A stretch of 64,000 bases of DNA. It comes from Streptomyces akebiae (GTDB lineage Bacteria > Actinomycetota > Actinomycetes > Streptomycetales > Streptomycetaceae). Shown here in pieces: positions 18,290 through 26,194 of the stretch. Every line of letters begins with the position of its first letter. Position 1 is the first letter of the stretch. The stretch spans positions 682,001-746,000 of the forward strand of contig NZ_CP080647.1 in assembly GCF_019599145.1 (NCBI RefSeq), read 5' to 3'. The notes beneath the pieces are model-generated. The model saw only the letters and a program-made list of their open reading frames with translations. It made no database searches and was not told the DNA's origin. A program made the position numbers and the translations under genes.

Positions 18290-20074
18290 CTACGCGTCGT
18301 CGGGCCGGTCGCCGTCGGCCTTCGCGGGAGCCTCCTTCTCGGCGGCTTCCTTCTCAGGAGCCTCCTTCTCGGGGGCTTCGCAGGTGATCTCGTCGCGTGG
18401 GGTGTAGTGGGTGCGGAACGGCTCGCGCCTCACCACCTTGCCGTCGTTGTGGAAGACCCGTTCGACGGTGACGTCGAAACCTTCGAGCGGCGTCTGCGGC
18501 ACGCACTTCTCGTCGGTGCTCACCTTCTTCTCCGGCGGCTTCACATCGGTCCGGGGCCCCTTGACCGATGTGATCTCGTCGTATTTCCGGGTGCCGAGGA
18601 AGGTGACGGTCACCGAGGTGTCGGTGGCCTCGGCCTGGATGTAGAGGGCCTTGCCGGAGTCGTTGGTGAACCGGAGATCGAGGCTCCCCCAGGCGACCGT
18701 CGCCTCACGGCCCTCCGGGTAACGCTCGATGTAGAAGGAGTGAGCCCCGTACTCCACCGGCTTGACCCCGGCGAAGAACATCGCGTTGAAGACGGTCGTG
18801 GCCACGGCGGAGACACCCCCGCCGGCCGCCTTGGTGAACTGGTCGTCGAGGATCATGACGCCCTCGACGAAGCCGTTGGCCGCGGTGCGCCGGCCCACGG
18901 TGCGGTTGAAGCTCCAGGTCTCGTCGGGCATGACGAGGGAGCCGTTGATGAGCTGGGCGGCCCGACCGATGTTCTTCGTGCGGTAGGCGGCCGGTTCGAA
19001 GTTGACGGTGAAGGACGACACCTTCTCCGTCAGCCCCAGCCGCGCCGCGTTCTCCCGGGTCACCTCGGGCTCGGTCCGTCGTACGGCCACCTCGCCGGTA
19101 CGGGCCGCACCCGTTTCCGTGAGCAGCGGCAGTACGGCCTTGCTCAGCGCCTTGTCGGTGACCTGTACGCCGGTCCTGGCGTCGTCGGCCACCACGACCC
19201 GGTCGCCGTCCAGCCGCAGTGCGGCGTTCTCGGCCGTGGCGGTGACATCGGCCAGGGGGCGGGCCACAGCGGGGGCGGCGCGCAGGCCCTTGCCGTCCAG
19301 CTTCGGGATCAGTCTGCCGGAGTCGTCCGGCCTCATCGTCAGGTACTCGCCCACGACGGCCGGGCTGATCGTGAAGCGGCTGGCGCCCGCGGTGAGGGTG
19401 ACGGGCGCCGACATGGCCGGCCGCGCGAACTCGCGCACCGCCCGCCGCACCTCCGCCGCCTCCACCTCCGGCTCGGTCACGCGTGCGGGCAGTGCCGTGA
19501 CCGCGTCCGCCGCGCCGCGCAGGAAGGAGGTCCGCAGGGTGCCGACCGCGGCGTCCACGTCCAGTGCGTAGCCCCGGTGGGGAGCGACCTGCTCGACCTG
19601 CCCGTCCTCGAAGGTCACGGCCCCGTCGTGGACCCGCTGGTCGAGGGTCTGCGCCAGCTTCCCGAGTGCGGCGCGCGCCTTGCTCTCCTCCAGGCGTACG
19701 ACCGGTTCGATGTCACCCCCCGAGCGGAAGAAGCCGCCGATCACGCTGAACGGATCGGAGGCGGTGCGCGCCGCCCGGTCGACGGTCCGCTCGACGTCGA
19801 AGGCGAGTCCGGCCTGCCGCGGGTCGAGGGTCCCGCCGCGGTCGCCGACCCGCACGGCCAGTTCCCGTGAGCCGGCCGCCGCCAGGTGGTCGTCCAGCTT
19901 GCGGACGGCTTCCGTGCGGCTGAGGCCCCCGATGTCCACCCCGCGCACCGTCGTACCCGCCTCGATCTCCCCACCCGTGACGAGCAGGCCGGCCAGATAC
20001 AGACCGCCGACACCGACGGTCAGCGCACCGCCCGCCAGGGCGAGGGGCGGCACGGAGGCTATTCGAGGGCGCAT
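18290..20074 (-). CDS. VanW-family membrane-anchored protein with peptidoglycan-binding-like repeats
   Basis: The 594-residue protein has one N-terminal hydrophobic segment (about residues 8-32) that would anchor it outside the membrane. Repeats of the PG_binding_4 type (GLSRTEAVRKLDDHL and the later ISPAVVGEYL region) follow. A VanW domain (about residues 345-490) contains NRTVGRRTAANGFVEGVMI and GGGVSAVATTVFNAMFFAG. The extreme C-terminus is an Ala/Pro/Glu/Lys repeat encoded by a 15-bp tandem repeat. VanW-family proteins occur in vancomycin-resistance loci and widely in Gram-positive envelopes, but no enzymatic activity is established. The ATG at 20074 has GGGAGA 5 nt upstream. No glycopeptide-resistance genes are nearby, so an envelope role is the safer inference. 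Confidence 0.9.
   Translation of the reverse strand: MRPRIASVPPLALAGGALTVGVGGLYLAGLLVTGGEIEAGTTVRGVDIGGLSRTEAVRKLDDHLAAAGSRELAVRVGDRGGTLDPRQAGLAFDVERTVDRAARTASDPFSVIGGFFRSGGDIEPVVRLEESKARAALGKLAQTLDQRVHDGAVTFEDGQVEQVAPHRGYALDVDAAVGTLRTSFLRGAADAVTALPARVTEPEVEAAEVRRAVREFARPAMSAPVTLTAGASRFTISPAVVGEYLTMRPDDSGRLIPKLDGKGLRAAPAVARPLADVTATAENAALRLDGDRVVVADDARTGVQVTDKALSKAVLPLLTETGAARTGEVAVRRTEPEVTRENAARLGLTEKVSSFTVNFEPAAYRTKNIGRAAQLINGSLVMPDETWSFNRTVGRRTAANGFVEGVMILDDQFTKAAGGGVSAVATTVFNAMFFAGVKPVEYGAHSFYIERYPEGREATVAWGSLDLRFTNDSGKALYIQAEATDTSVTVTFLGTRKYDEITSVKGPRTDVKPPEKKVSTDEKCVPQTPLEGFDVTVERVFHNDGKVVRREPFRTHYTPRDEITCEAPEKEAPEKEAAEKEAPAKADGDRPDDA
18330..18380 (-). repeat. 15-bp tandem repeat coding the VanW C-terminal APEKE tail
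   Basis: Three full 15-bp units and a partial one (18330-18344, 18345-18359, 18360-18374, then 6 bp) encode the pentapeptide series APEKE/APEKE/AAEKE. The unit preserves the reading frame. Confidence 0.85.
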
Positions 20075-20455
20075 GGGTCTCCCGGACCGGGCATCGGCAG
20101 GCGGTGCGCTCGACGGGGCACCACCGCGAAAGGGGCAAGAACCTCAAGCTACCCATAACGTGCGACCGGATCATATGTCGCAGATCACTTGCGTTCCGCT
20201 CACATGCCTGCCGTGGCAGCCAGGCGGAGACGAGGCGATGCCGCATCACGGCCTGATAAACCGACTCGCACTGATTGTCACTGCTTCGAGGTAAGCATCT
20301 CGTCCGCCCGGCGGCTGGGGCCGGTCCGGGGGCTAGGTTTCTGCAGGTGGACGGATTCCCGTGATCCTTCTCCCTCGTTGCCCACCCCTCCCTGTCTCCC
20401 GGTCGGCGCACCCGTGTGCGCCGGACGACCCGTCGCGCTAGGAGAAAGCCCCCCG
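20075..20455. other. Intergenic region between VanW gene and the 2-methylisoborneol operon
   Basis: This 381-bp divergent region contains no convincing gene. It must carry both promoters. The stretch 20150-20290 is noticeably less GC-rich than its surroundings and is the likely location of the operon promoter. No specific operator or riboswitch was recognised. Confidence 0.5.
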
Positions 20456-21871
20456 ATGTCCGTCGACAGCGTCCCGGAAGCTCGGACCACACCCGCCGCA
20501 CCGCAGCAGTCCCTGGGTACCGCCGCCGCCCGCAACCTCGCCACCACCACCAAGTCCGCCCCGCAGATGCAGGAGATCACCTCCCGCTGGCTGCTGCGGA
20601 TGCTGCCCTGGGTCGAGGCCGGAGGCGGGGCCTACCGGGTCAACCGACGGCTGCGCCACACGCTCGGCGACGGGCGCGTCGAGTTCGTCCAGGAGGGCGC
20701 CACGGTCCGGGTGATCCCCCGGGAGCTCGGTGAACTGGCCCTTCTGCGCGGCTTCGAGGACACGGACGTCCTCACCGCCCTCGCCGACCGCTGCGCGCAG
20801 CGCGACTTCACGGCGGGCGAGGTCCTCGTCGAGCGCGGCAGCCCCGCCGACCGGATCCATCTGATCGCCCACGGTCGGGTCAGCCAGACCTCCGAGGGCA
20901 GGTACGGCGGCGAGATCGCCGTCGCGGTGCTCGCGGACGGCGACCACTTCGGTGAGAAGGCGCTGTCGGATTCCGACACCCGCCACGACTGCACGGTCAC
21001 CGCCGAGACCTCCGGCACCCTCCTCACCCTCTCCCGTGCCGACTTCGCCGCCGTCCAGGCCTCCGCGCCCCACCTCCGAGCCCATGTCGACATGTTCAGG
21101 TCCCGCACGCGGCAGCGGCAGAACAAGCACGGCGAGGCCGAGATCGCCCTGTCGGCCGGTCACGTCGGCGAGCCCGACCTGCCGGGCACCTTCGTCGACT
21201 ACGAACTGCGGCCGCGTGAGTACGAGCTCTCCGTCGCGCAGACCGTTCTGAGAGTCCACACCCGGGTCGCCGATCTCTACAACGGTCCGATGGACCAGAG
21301 CGAGGAACAACTCAGGCTCACCATCCAGGCCTTGCGGGAGCGTCAGGAACACGAGCTGATCAACAACCGCGAGTTCGGGCTGCTGCACAACGCCGACTTC
21401 AAGCAGCGCCTCCAGCCCCGCTCCGGCCCGCCGACCCCGGACGACATGGACGATCTGCTCTGCCGCCGGCGCGGCACGAAGCTGTTCCTCGCCCACCCCA
21501 GGACGATCGCCGCCATCGCACGCGGCTTCAACGCCTGCGGTCTCCACCCCGACCACGTCGACCTCGGCGGGCAGACCGTCCCCGCCTGGCGCGGAGTGCC
21601 CATCCTGCCCTGCGACAAGATCCCGATCAGCAGGGAGCAGACCAGCTCCATCATCGCGATGCGCACCGGCGAGAAGAACCAGGGCGTCATCGGCCTACGG
21701 CAGACGGGACTGCCGGACGAGTACGAAGAGGGTCTCTCCGTGCGGTTCATGGGCATCGACGCACAGGCGATCACCTCCTACCTCGTCAGCACCTACTACT
21801 CCGCCGCCGTGCTCCTGCCCGACGCCCTCGGCGTGATGGAGAACGTGCAGATCGCGCACAGGCCGCGCTGA
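20456..21871 (+). CDS. eshA: EshA-type family 2B encapsulin shell protein with cyclic-nucleotide-binding domain
   Basis: The 471-residue protein matches the EshA/SCO7699 type. An HK97-like capsid fold is interrupted by a Crp-like nucleotide-binding domain at about residues 95-215, where [21 protein letters not shown] and [10 protein letters not shown] are readable. HK97-like sequence resumes with [21 protein letters not shown] and ends with a [19 protein letters not shown] stretch. ATG 20456 has GGAGAAAG 8 nt upstream. The family is known to assemble into protein nanocompartments that enclose 2-methylisoborneol synthase, the product of the next gene. The inserted domain may respond to a nucleotide ligand. 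The residues before position 40 are disordered-looking. Confidence 0.9.
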   Translation: MSVDSVPEARTTPAAPQQSLGTAAARNLATTTKSAPQMQEITSRWLLRMLPWVEAGGGAYRVNRRLRHTLGDGRVEFVQEGATVRVIPRELGELALLRGFEDTDVLTALADRCAQRDFTAGEVLVERGSPADRIHLIAHGRVSQTSEGRYGGEIAVAVLADGDHFGEKALSDSDTRHDCTVTAETSGTLLTLSRADFAAVQASAPHLRAHVDMFRSRTRQRQNKHGEAEIALSAGHVGEPDLPGTFVDYELRPREYELSVAQTVLRVHTRVADLYNGPMDQSEEQLRLTIQALRERQEHELINNREFGLLHNADFKQRLQPRSGPPTPDDMDDLLCRRRGTKLFLAHPRTIAAIARGFNACGLHPDHVDLGGQTVPAWRGVPILPCDKIPISREQTSSIIAMRTGEKNQGVIGLRQTGLPDEYEEGLSVRFMGIDAQAITSYLVSTYYSAAVLLPDALGVMENVQIAHRPR

Positions 21872-21884
21872 GGCCCTGATCCGC

Positions 21885-22005
21885 AGGCACGCGGCAGGTC
21901 CGCGCCCGACACACGCCCCGCGCACGCACGTAGGCCTGCGCGCACATACGCCCGCGTGCGCGTGCGCCCTCGTGCACGCACGTACGACGGAGCACCCACC
22001 CCACC
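21885..22005. repeat. Alternating purine-pyrimidine (CG/CA/GT-rich) tract in the operon leader
   Basis: Between the shell gene and the synthase gene lies about 120 bp rich in GCGC, ACGCACGTA and GTGCGCGTGCG steps, with self-complementary pieces such as CACGCACGTA and CGTGCACG. Long runs of alternating purine and pyrimidine favour left-handed DNA, and the RNA could fold into hairpins that set the shell:cargo expression ratio. No coding potential is evident. Confidence 0.5.
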
Positions 22006-22022
22006 GCAGCAAGGAGCCGCCG

Positions 22023-23366
22023 ATGCCCGACTCCGGGCCCCTCGGATCATCACCCCCTGAGCAGCGGCCGACACCGCCCCCAGCCGTGCCGGACGCCCCC
22101 GCAAGGGTGGTCGCGGACCCTCCGGTCACACCGATCCCCTCCGGCTTTCTGGCATCACTGCATCCGCCGGTCACGATCCCCGGTCGGCCGCCGACCCCGC
22201 CACCGGCCCCGCCCTCGGCGCCCCCCACCGCCGTACCGGACGCGCCGGACACGACGGCAGCCGACTCCGCGCTCCGGGCGGTCCTTCGCGGACCGACCGG
22301 ACCGGGCACGGCCTCGCTCGCCGTGGCCGGCAGGTACAGCGCCCCGCCCTCCGATCCGGTGTCCCCGGCACCCGCTCCGTCCGCCGCGGGGCGAGCGGTC
22401 CCCGGTCTCTACCACCACCCCGTCCCGGAGCCCGATCCCGTACGCGTCGAGGAGGTGAGCCGCCGGATCAAGCGCTGGGCCGAGGACGAGGTCCAGCTCT
22501 ATCCCGAGGAGTGGGAGGGGGAGTTCGACGGGTTCTCCGTGGGCCGTTACATGGTCGCCTGCCACCCCGACGCCCCGACGGTCGACCACCTGATGCTCGC
22601 CACGCGGCTGATGGTCGCGGAGAACGCGGTCGACGACTGCTACTGCGAGGACCACGGCGGGTCCCCCGTCGGTCTCGGCGGGCGCCTCCTCCTGGCGCAC
22701 ACCGCCCTCGACCACTGCCACACCACCGCGGAGTACGCGCCTCAGTGGCGGGAATCCCTCGCCTCGGACCCCCCGCGCCGGGCGTACCACAGCGCGATGG
22801 ACTACTTCGTCCGCGCGGCCACCCCCTCCCAGGCGGACCGCTACCGGCACGACATGGCCCGGCTGCACATGGGCTACCTCGCCGAGGCCGCCTGGGCGCA
22901 GACCGGTCATGTCCCGGAGGTGTGGGAGTACCTGGCGATGCGCCAGTTCAACAACTTCCGCCCCTGCCCCACGATCACCGACACCGTCGGCGGCTACGAA
23001 CTGCCCGCGGACCTGCACGCCCGACCGGACACGCAACGGGTCATCGCCCTCGCCGGCAACGCGACGACCATCGTCAACGACCTCTACTCGTACACCAAGG
23101 AACTCGACAGCCCGGGCCACCACCTGAACCTGCCGGTGGTGATCGCGGAACGCGAGCGGCTCTCCGAGCGCGACGCCTATCTGAAGGCCGTCGAGGTCCA
23201 CAACGAACTGCAGCACGCCTTCGAGGCCGCCGCGGCCGACCTCGCGCAGGCCTGCCCCCTGCCCACCGTGCTGCGTTTCCTCAGGGGCGTGGCCGCCTGG
23301 GTCGACGGCAACCACGACTGGCACCGCACCAATACCTACCGCTACAGCCTGCCCGATTTCTGGTGA
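22023..23366 (+). CDS. 2-Methylisoborneol synthase (terpene cyclase)
   Basis: The enzyme cyclises 2-methyl-geranyl diphosphate to 2-methylisoborneol, an earthy odorant. The protein has 447 residues. About 125 N-terminal residues are Pro/Ala-rich and disordered, containing SGFLASLHPPV (about 40-50) and a second TASLAVAGRYS motif; these are candidates for the encapsulin cargo-loading signal. The class I terpene synthase fold follows. The Mg2+ sites are DDCYCED at residues 204-210 and NDLYSYTKE at 352-360, both characteristic of the 2-MIB synthase subgroup. ATG 22023 has AAGGAG 6-7 nt upstream. It is followed after 15 bp by the methyltransferase that makes its substrate. Confidence 0.96.
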   Translation: MPDSGPLGSSPPEQRPTPPPAVPDAPARVVADPPVTPIPSGFLASLHPPVTIPGRPPTPPPAPPSAPPTAVPDAPDTTAADSALRAVLRGPTGPGTASLAVAGRYSAPPSDPVSPAPAPSAAGRAVPGLYHHPVPEPDPVRVEEVSRRIKRWAEDEVQLYPEEWEGEFDGFSVGRYMVACHPDAPTVDHLMLATRLMVAENAVDDCYCEDHGGSPVGLGGRLLLAHTALDHCHTTAEYAPQWRESLASDPPRRAYHSAMDYFVRAATPSQADRYRHDMARLHMGYLAEAAWAQTGHVPEVWEYLAMRQFNNFRPCPTITDTVGGYELPADLHARPDTQRVIALAGNATTIVNDLYSYTKELDSPGHHLNLPVVIAERERLSERDAYLKAVEVHNELQHAFEAAAADLAQACPLPTVLRFLRGVAAWVDGNHDWHRTNTYRYSLPDFW

Positions 23367-23381
23367 AGAACGGATATCTCC

Positions 23382-24278
23382 ATGACCACGGAAACGACCA
23401 CCACGAACTCCGCCGCCCCCACCACCGCCACCGCGAGGATCCCGGCCCCGGCGACGCCGTACCAGGAGGACATCGCCCGCTACTGGAACGACGAGGCACG
23501 CCCCGTCAACCTGCGCCTCGGCGACGTGGACGGCCTTTACCACCATCACTACGGCATCGGCGCCGTGGACCACGCCGCGCTCGGCGACCCGGCACACAGC
23601 GAGTACGAGAAGAAGCTCATCACGGAGTTGCACCGGCTGGAGTCGGCGCAGGCGGAGTTCCTTCTGGACCACCTCGGTCCCGTCGGCCCCGGCGACACCC
23701 TCGTCGACGCCGGCTGCGGGCGCGGCGGGTCCATGATCATGGCCCACCAGCGCTTCGGCTCCAAGGTCGAGGGCGTCACCCTGTCCGCCTCCCAGGCCGA
23801 CTTCGGCAACCGGCGCGCGCGCGAACTGCGCGTCGAGGACCACGTCCGCTCCCGCGTGTGCAACATGCTCGACACGCCCTTCGACAAGGGCGGCATCGCG
23901 GCCTCGTGGAACAACGAGTCGACCATGTACGTCGACCTCCACGACCTGTTCGCCGAGCACTCCCGCTTCCTGAAGGTCGGCGGCCGGTACGTGACCATCA
24001 CCGGCTGCTGGAACCCCCGTTACGGCCAGCCGTCGAAGTGGGTCTCCCAGATCAACGCCCACTTCGAGTGCAACATCCACTCCCGCCGCGAGTACCTGCG
24101 TGCCATGGCGGACAACCGCCTGGTGCCGCACGCCGTCGTCGACCTCACCCCGCAGACGCTGCCCTACTGGGAGCTGCGGGCCACGTCCTCGCTGGTCACC
24201 GGGATCGAGGAGGCGTTCATCGAGTCCTACCGGGACGGCTCCTTCCAGTACGTGCTGATCGCGGCCGACCGCGTATGA
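23382..24278 (+). CDS. Geranyl diphosphate 2-C-methyltransferase
   Basis: This SAM-dependent enzyme methylates C-2 of geranyl diphosphate to give the C11 substrate for the preceding cyclase. The 298-residue protein has a disordered Thr/Ala N-terminus, then IARYWNDEARPVNLRLGDVDG. The SAM motif I is LVDAGCGRGGS at about 108-117. Further family features are GVTLSASQADFGNRRA, the AASWNNESTMYVDLHDLF stretch and TITGCWNPRYG. It closes the shell-cyclase-methyltransferase operon and is followed by a strong terminator. Confidence 0.96.
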   Translation: MTTETTTTNSAAPTTATARIPAPATPYQEDIARYWNDEARPVNLRLGDVDGLYHHHYGIGAVDHAALGDPAHSEYEKKLITELHRLESAQAEFLLDHLGPVGPGDTLVDAGCGRGGSMIMAHQRFGSKVEGVTLSASQADFGNRRARELRVEDHVRSRVCNMLDTPFDKGGIAASWNNESTMYVDLHDLFAEHSRFLKVGGRYVTITGCWNPRYGQPSKWVSQINAHFECNIHSRREYLRAMADNRLVPHAVVDLTPQTLPYWELRATSSLVTGIEEAFIESYRDGSFQYVLIAADRV

Positions 24279-24288
24279 CCCCGACCTC

Positions 24289-24324
24289 GCGGGGCCGGGC
24301 CCGTCGCCGGCGGCCCGGCCCCGC
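24289..24324 (+). terminator. Terminator of the 2-methylisoborneol operon
   Basis: A 13-bp perfect GC stem (24289-24301 with 24312-24324) with a 10-nt loop starts 10 nt after the methyltransferase stop. Confidence 0.9.
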
Positions 24325-24427
24325 GGGGCGCGGCGACGAGCGGTGGTACGGGTCGGGCGTCGGGCGTTCCCGGTGTGCGTCGTTGTGACGATAAGGTCGG
24401 GCGTCGGCGATTCACGGAGGGGAGCCC

Positions 24428-24868
24428 ATGGGGTACGAGAACGGACGGAGCCCCGAGTACAGCGTCTGGGGGACGATCGAGGTGCGCCCTCCGGTCCCTT
24501 TGGCACGCCTGCGGGGCCTGACCGACCAGGAGGCGTTCCAGCGCAGGCTCGGTACCGCGCCGGCTGGTGCCGCCGGGCCGGAGCCCGCGAGTGCTCCCCA
24601 GGCGCGTTGGGAGTTCGTCCCTGACGACGACGCGGGCACCGACGACCAGGGCCGCCCACGGGCCATCAAGTACCTCCGGGTGAACGACCAGGGTGTCGCC
24701 CGTACCGAGGTCGACAGGCGCCTGCTGGACGTGGCCGCACTGGTCGGCACGGACCACACCTTCCATGGCCACCTGCGCTACGAGGGTTACGTCGGCGACG
24801 AGGGCGAGATCCGGCTTCGCGGCGGCGGGCCGCCGCAGTGGCGCGACACGACGCCCCGGTACTGGTGA
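24428..24868 (+). CDS. Conserved hypothetical protein (DUF6205-like)
   Basis: This 146-residue soluble protein starts at ATG 24428 with a GGAGGGGAG ribosome-binding site. The opening MGYENGRSPEYSVWGTIEV, the acidic-aromatic composition and a C-terminal block HLRYEGYVGDEGEIRLRG resemble small Streptomyces proteins of the DUF6205 type, a match made from memory. It has no signal peptide or membrane segment. A low-complexity Ala/Gly/Pro stretch lies at about residues 43-58. The gene stands alone between two operons; its role is unknown. Confidence 0.75.
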   Translation: MGYENGRSPEYSVWGTIEVRPPVPLARLRGLTDQEAFQRRLGTAPAGAAGPEPASAPQARWEFVPDDDAGTDDQGRPRAIKYLRVNDQGVARTEVDRRLLDVAALVGTDHTFHGHLRYEGYVGDEGEIRLRGGGPPQWRDTTPRYW

Positions 24869-25142
24869 CGCCCCCTCGGGACGTGCGGTTCTCGCGGTGA
24901 TCAGGGGCGCCCACACGCGGAAGACGGCGAAGAAGTCCGGGAGGGGGCTCGCCGTCCGTCTCGCGCGGCAGGTCCGGCAGGGCTCGCCGGAAGACGGTTT
25001 GCCGATCAGCTGCCTGGATTTCGACGATTCGTAGCCGAATTTCCCAAACAGTTGAGCGCTTGTCGTCCTCTCTTCACGATGTGCCCTGTCAACTGCCCGA
25101 CGGCAGAGCCTCGGGTCCCAGCGCTGCAGAAGCGAGACCAGC

Positions 25143-26189
25143 ATGGTGCGTGTCCGTGCGTCCCTGTCCCAGTTGCCCGCCTATGTCCCGGGCCGCAAGC
25201 TGCCCGGCGCCGTCGTGCTGGCCAGCAACGAGTCCCCGTACGGGTTGCTGCCGGGGGTGGCCGACGTCCTCGCGGAGGCCGCCGGCGGCGTCTCGCGGTA
25301 TCCCGATCTGCACGCCGCCTCGCTGGTCGAGGCCCTGGCGGCGCACCACGGCGTCGAGCCCGACCGGATCGCGGTGGGCGCGGGTTCCTCCGAGGTGTGC
25401 GGGCAGCTGCTCCACACCGTCGTCGGACCCGGTGACGAGGTCGTCTTCGGCTGGCGTTCGTTCGAGGCGTACCCGATCCTCACCGCCGTGGCAGGCGGTA
25501 CGGCGGTGCGGGTTCCGCTGCGCGACCACGCCCTCGACCTCGATGCCATGGCCGCGGCGATCACCGCCCGGACCCGGCTGGTCTTCGTGTGCAACCCCAA
25601 CAACCCGACCTCCACGGCGGTCGGCGCGCGAGCGCTGACCGCGTTCGCCGACCGGGTGCCGCGGGACGTGCTGATCGTCGTCGACGAGGCCTACCGGGAG
25701 TACGCCGATCCGGCCCTGGTCCCCGACGGCCTCGCCCTCCTCGGCGACCGGCCGAACGTCGCGGTGCTGCGGACCTTCTCGAAGGCGTACGGACTGGCCG
25801 GGCTGCGCGTCGGCTACTGCGTCGCGCCGCCCGGGATCGCGGCACATGTGCGCCGGACGCAGGTGCCGTTCAGTGTCAGCGCCCTCGCCCAGCGGGCCGC
25901 CGCGGTCGCCCTCGGCGAGGGTGCGGAGGTCGCTCGGCGGGCCGCCCTCACGGTCGCCGAACGCGACCGTGTCACCAGGCGGTTGCGGGAGCTGGGCCAC
26001 GACGTGCCCGACTCCCAGTCCAACTTCGTCTGGCTGCCGCTCGGCGAGGACAGCGTGGACTTCGCCGGGCACTGCGCCGACGGGAAGGTCGTGGTCCGCC
26101 CGTTCCCCGGCGAGGGCGTCCGGGTGACGATCGGGCTGCCGGAGGAGAACGACACCCTCCTCGCGCTCGCGGCGAGCCGGCGAGGCTGA
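25143..26189 (+). CDS. Class I/II PLP aminotransferase, HisC/aromatic aminotransferase type
   Basis: A 348-residue fold-type I aminotransferase. The PLP Schiff-base lysine is Lys214 in TFSKAYGLAG. Other hallmarks are ASNESPYG near residue 27, the VFVCNPNNPT loop, VVDEAYREY, and the substrate carboxylate-binding arginine in VRVTIGLPE near the C-terminus. Sequence alone points to histidinol-phosphate or aromatic aminotransferases. In this position, at the head of a phenylacetate-degrading island, conversion of phenylalanine to phenylpyruvate is the most likely job (inference). The next gene starts 5 bp downstream. A weak purine-rich GCGAGA precedes the ATG. Confidence 0.9.
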   Translation: MVRVRASLSQLPAYVPGRKLPGAVVLASNESPYGLLPGVADVLAEAAGGVSRYPDLHAASLVEALAAHHGVEPDRIAVGAGSSEVCGQLLHTVVGPGDEVVFGWRSFEAYPILTAVAGGTAVRVPLRDHALDLDAMAAAITARTRLVFVCNPNNPTSTAVGARALTAFADRVPRDVLIVVDEAYREYADPALVPDGLALLGDRPNVAVLRTFSKAYGLAGLRVGYCVAPPGIAAHVRRTQVPFSVSALAQRAAAVALGEGAEVARRAALTVAERDRVTRRLRELGHDVPDSQSNFVWLPLGEDSVDFAGHCADGKVVVRPFPGEGVRVTIGLPEENDTLLALAASRRG

Positions 26190-26194
26190 CGGCC

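Noticed and set aside
22155..24659. Long minus-strand frame opposite the 2-MIB synthase and methyltransferase
   Set aside because: An antisense shadow of two unmistakable genes.
25143..26189. Assigning the aminotransferase as hisC of histidine biosynthesis
   Set aside because: No other his genes are nearby, and the context (Phe/paa island) suggests an aromatic substrate.
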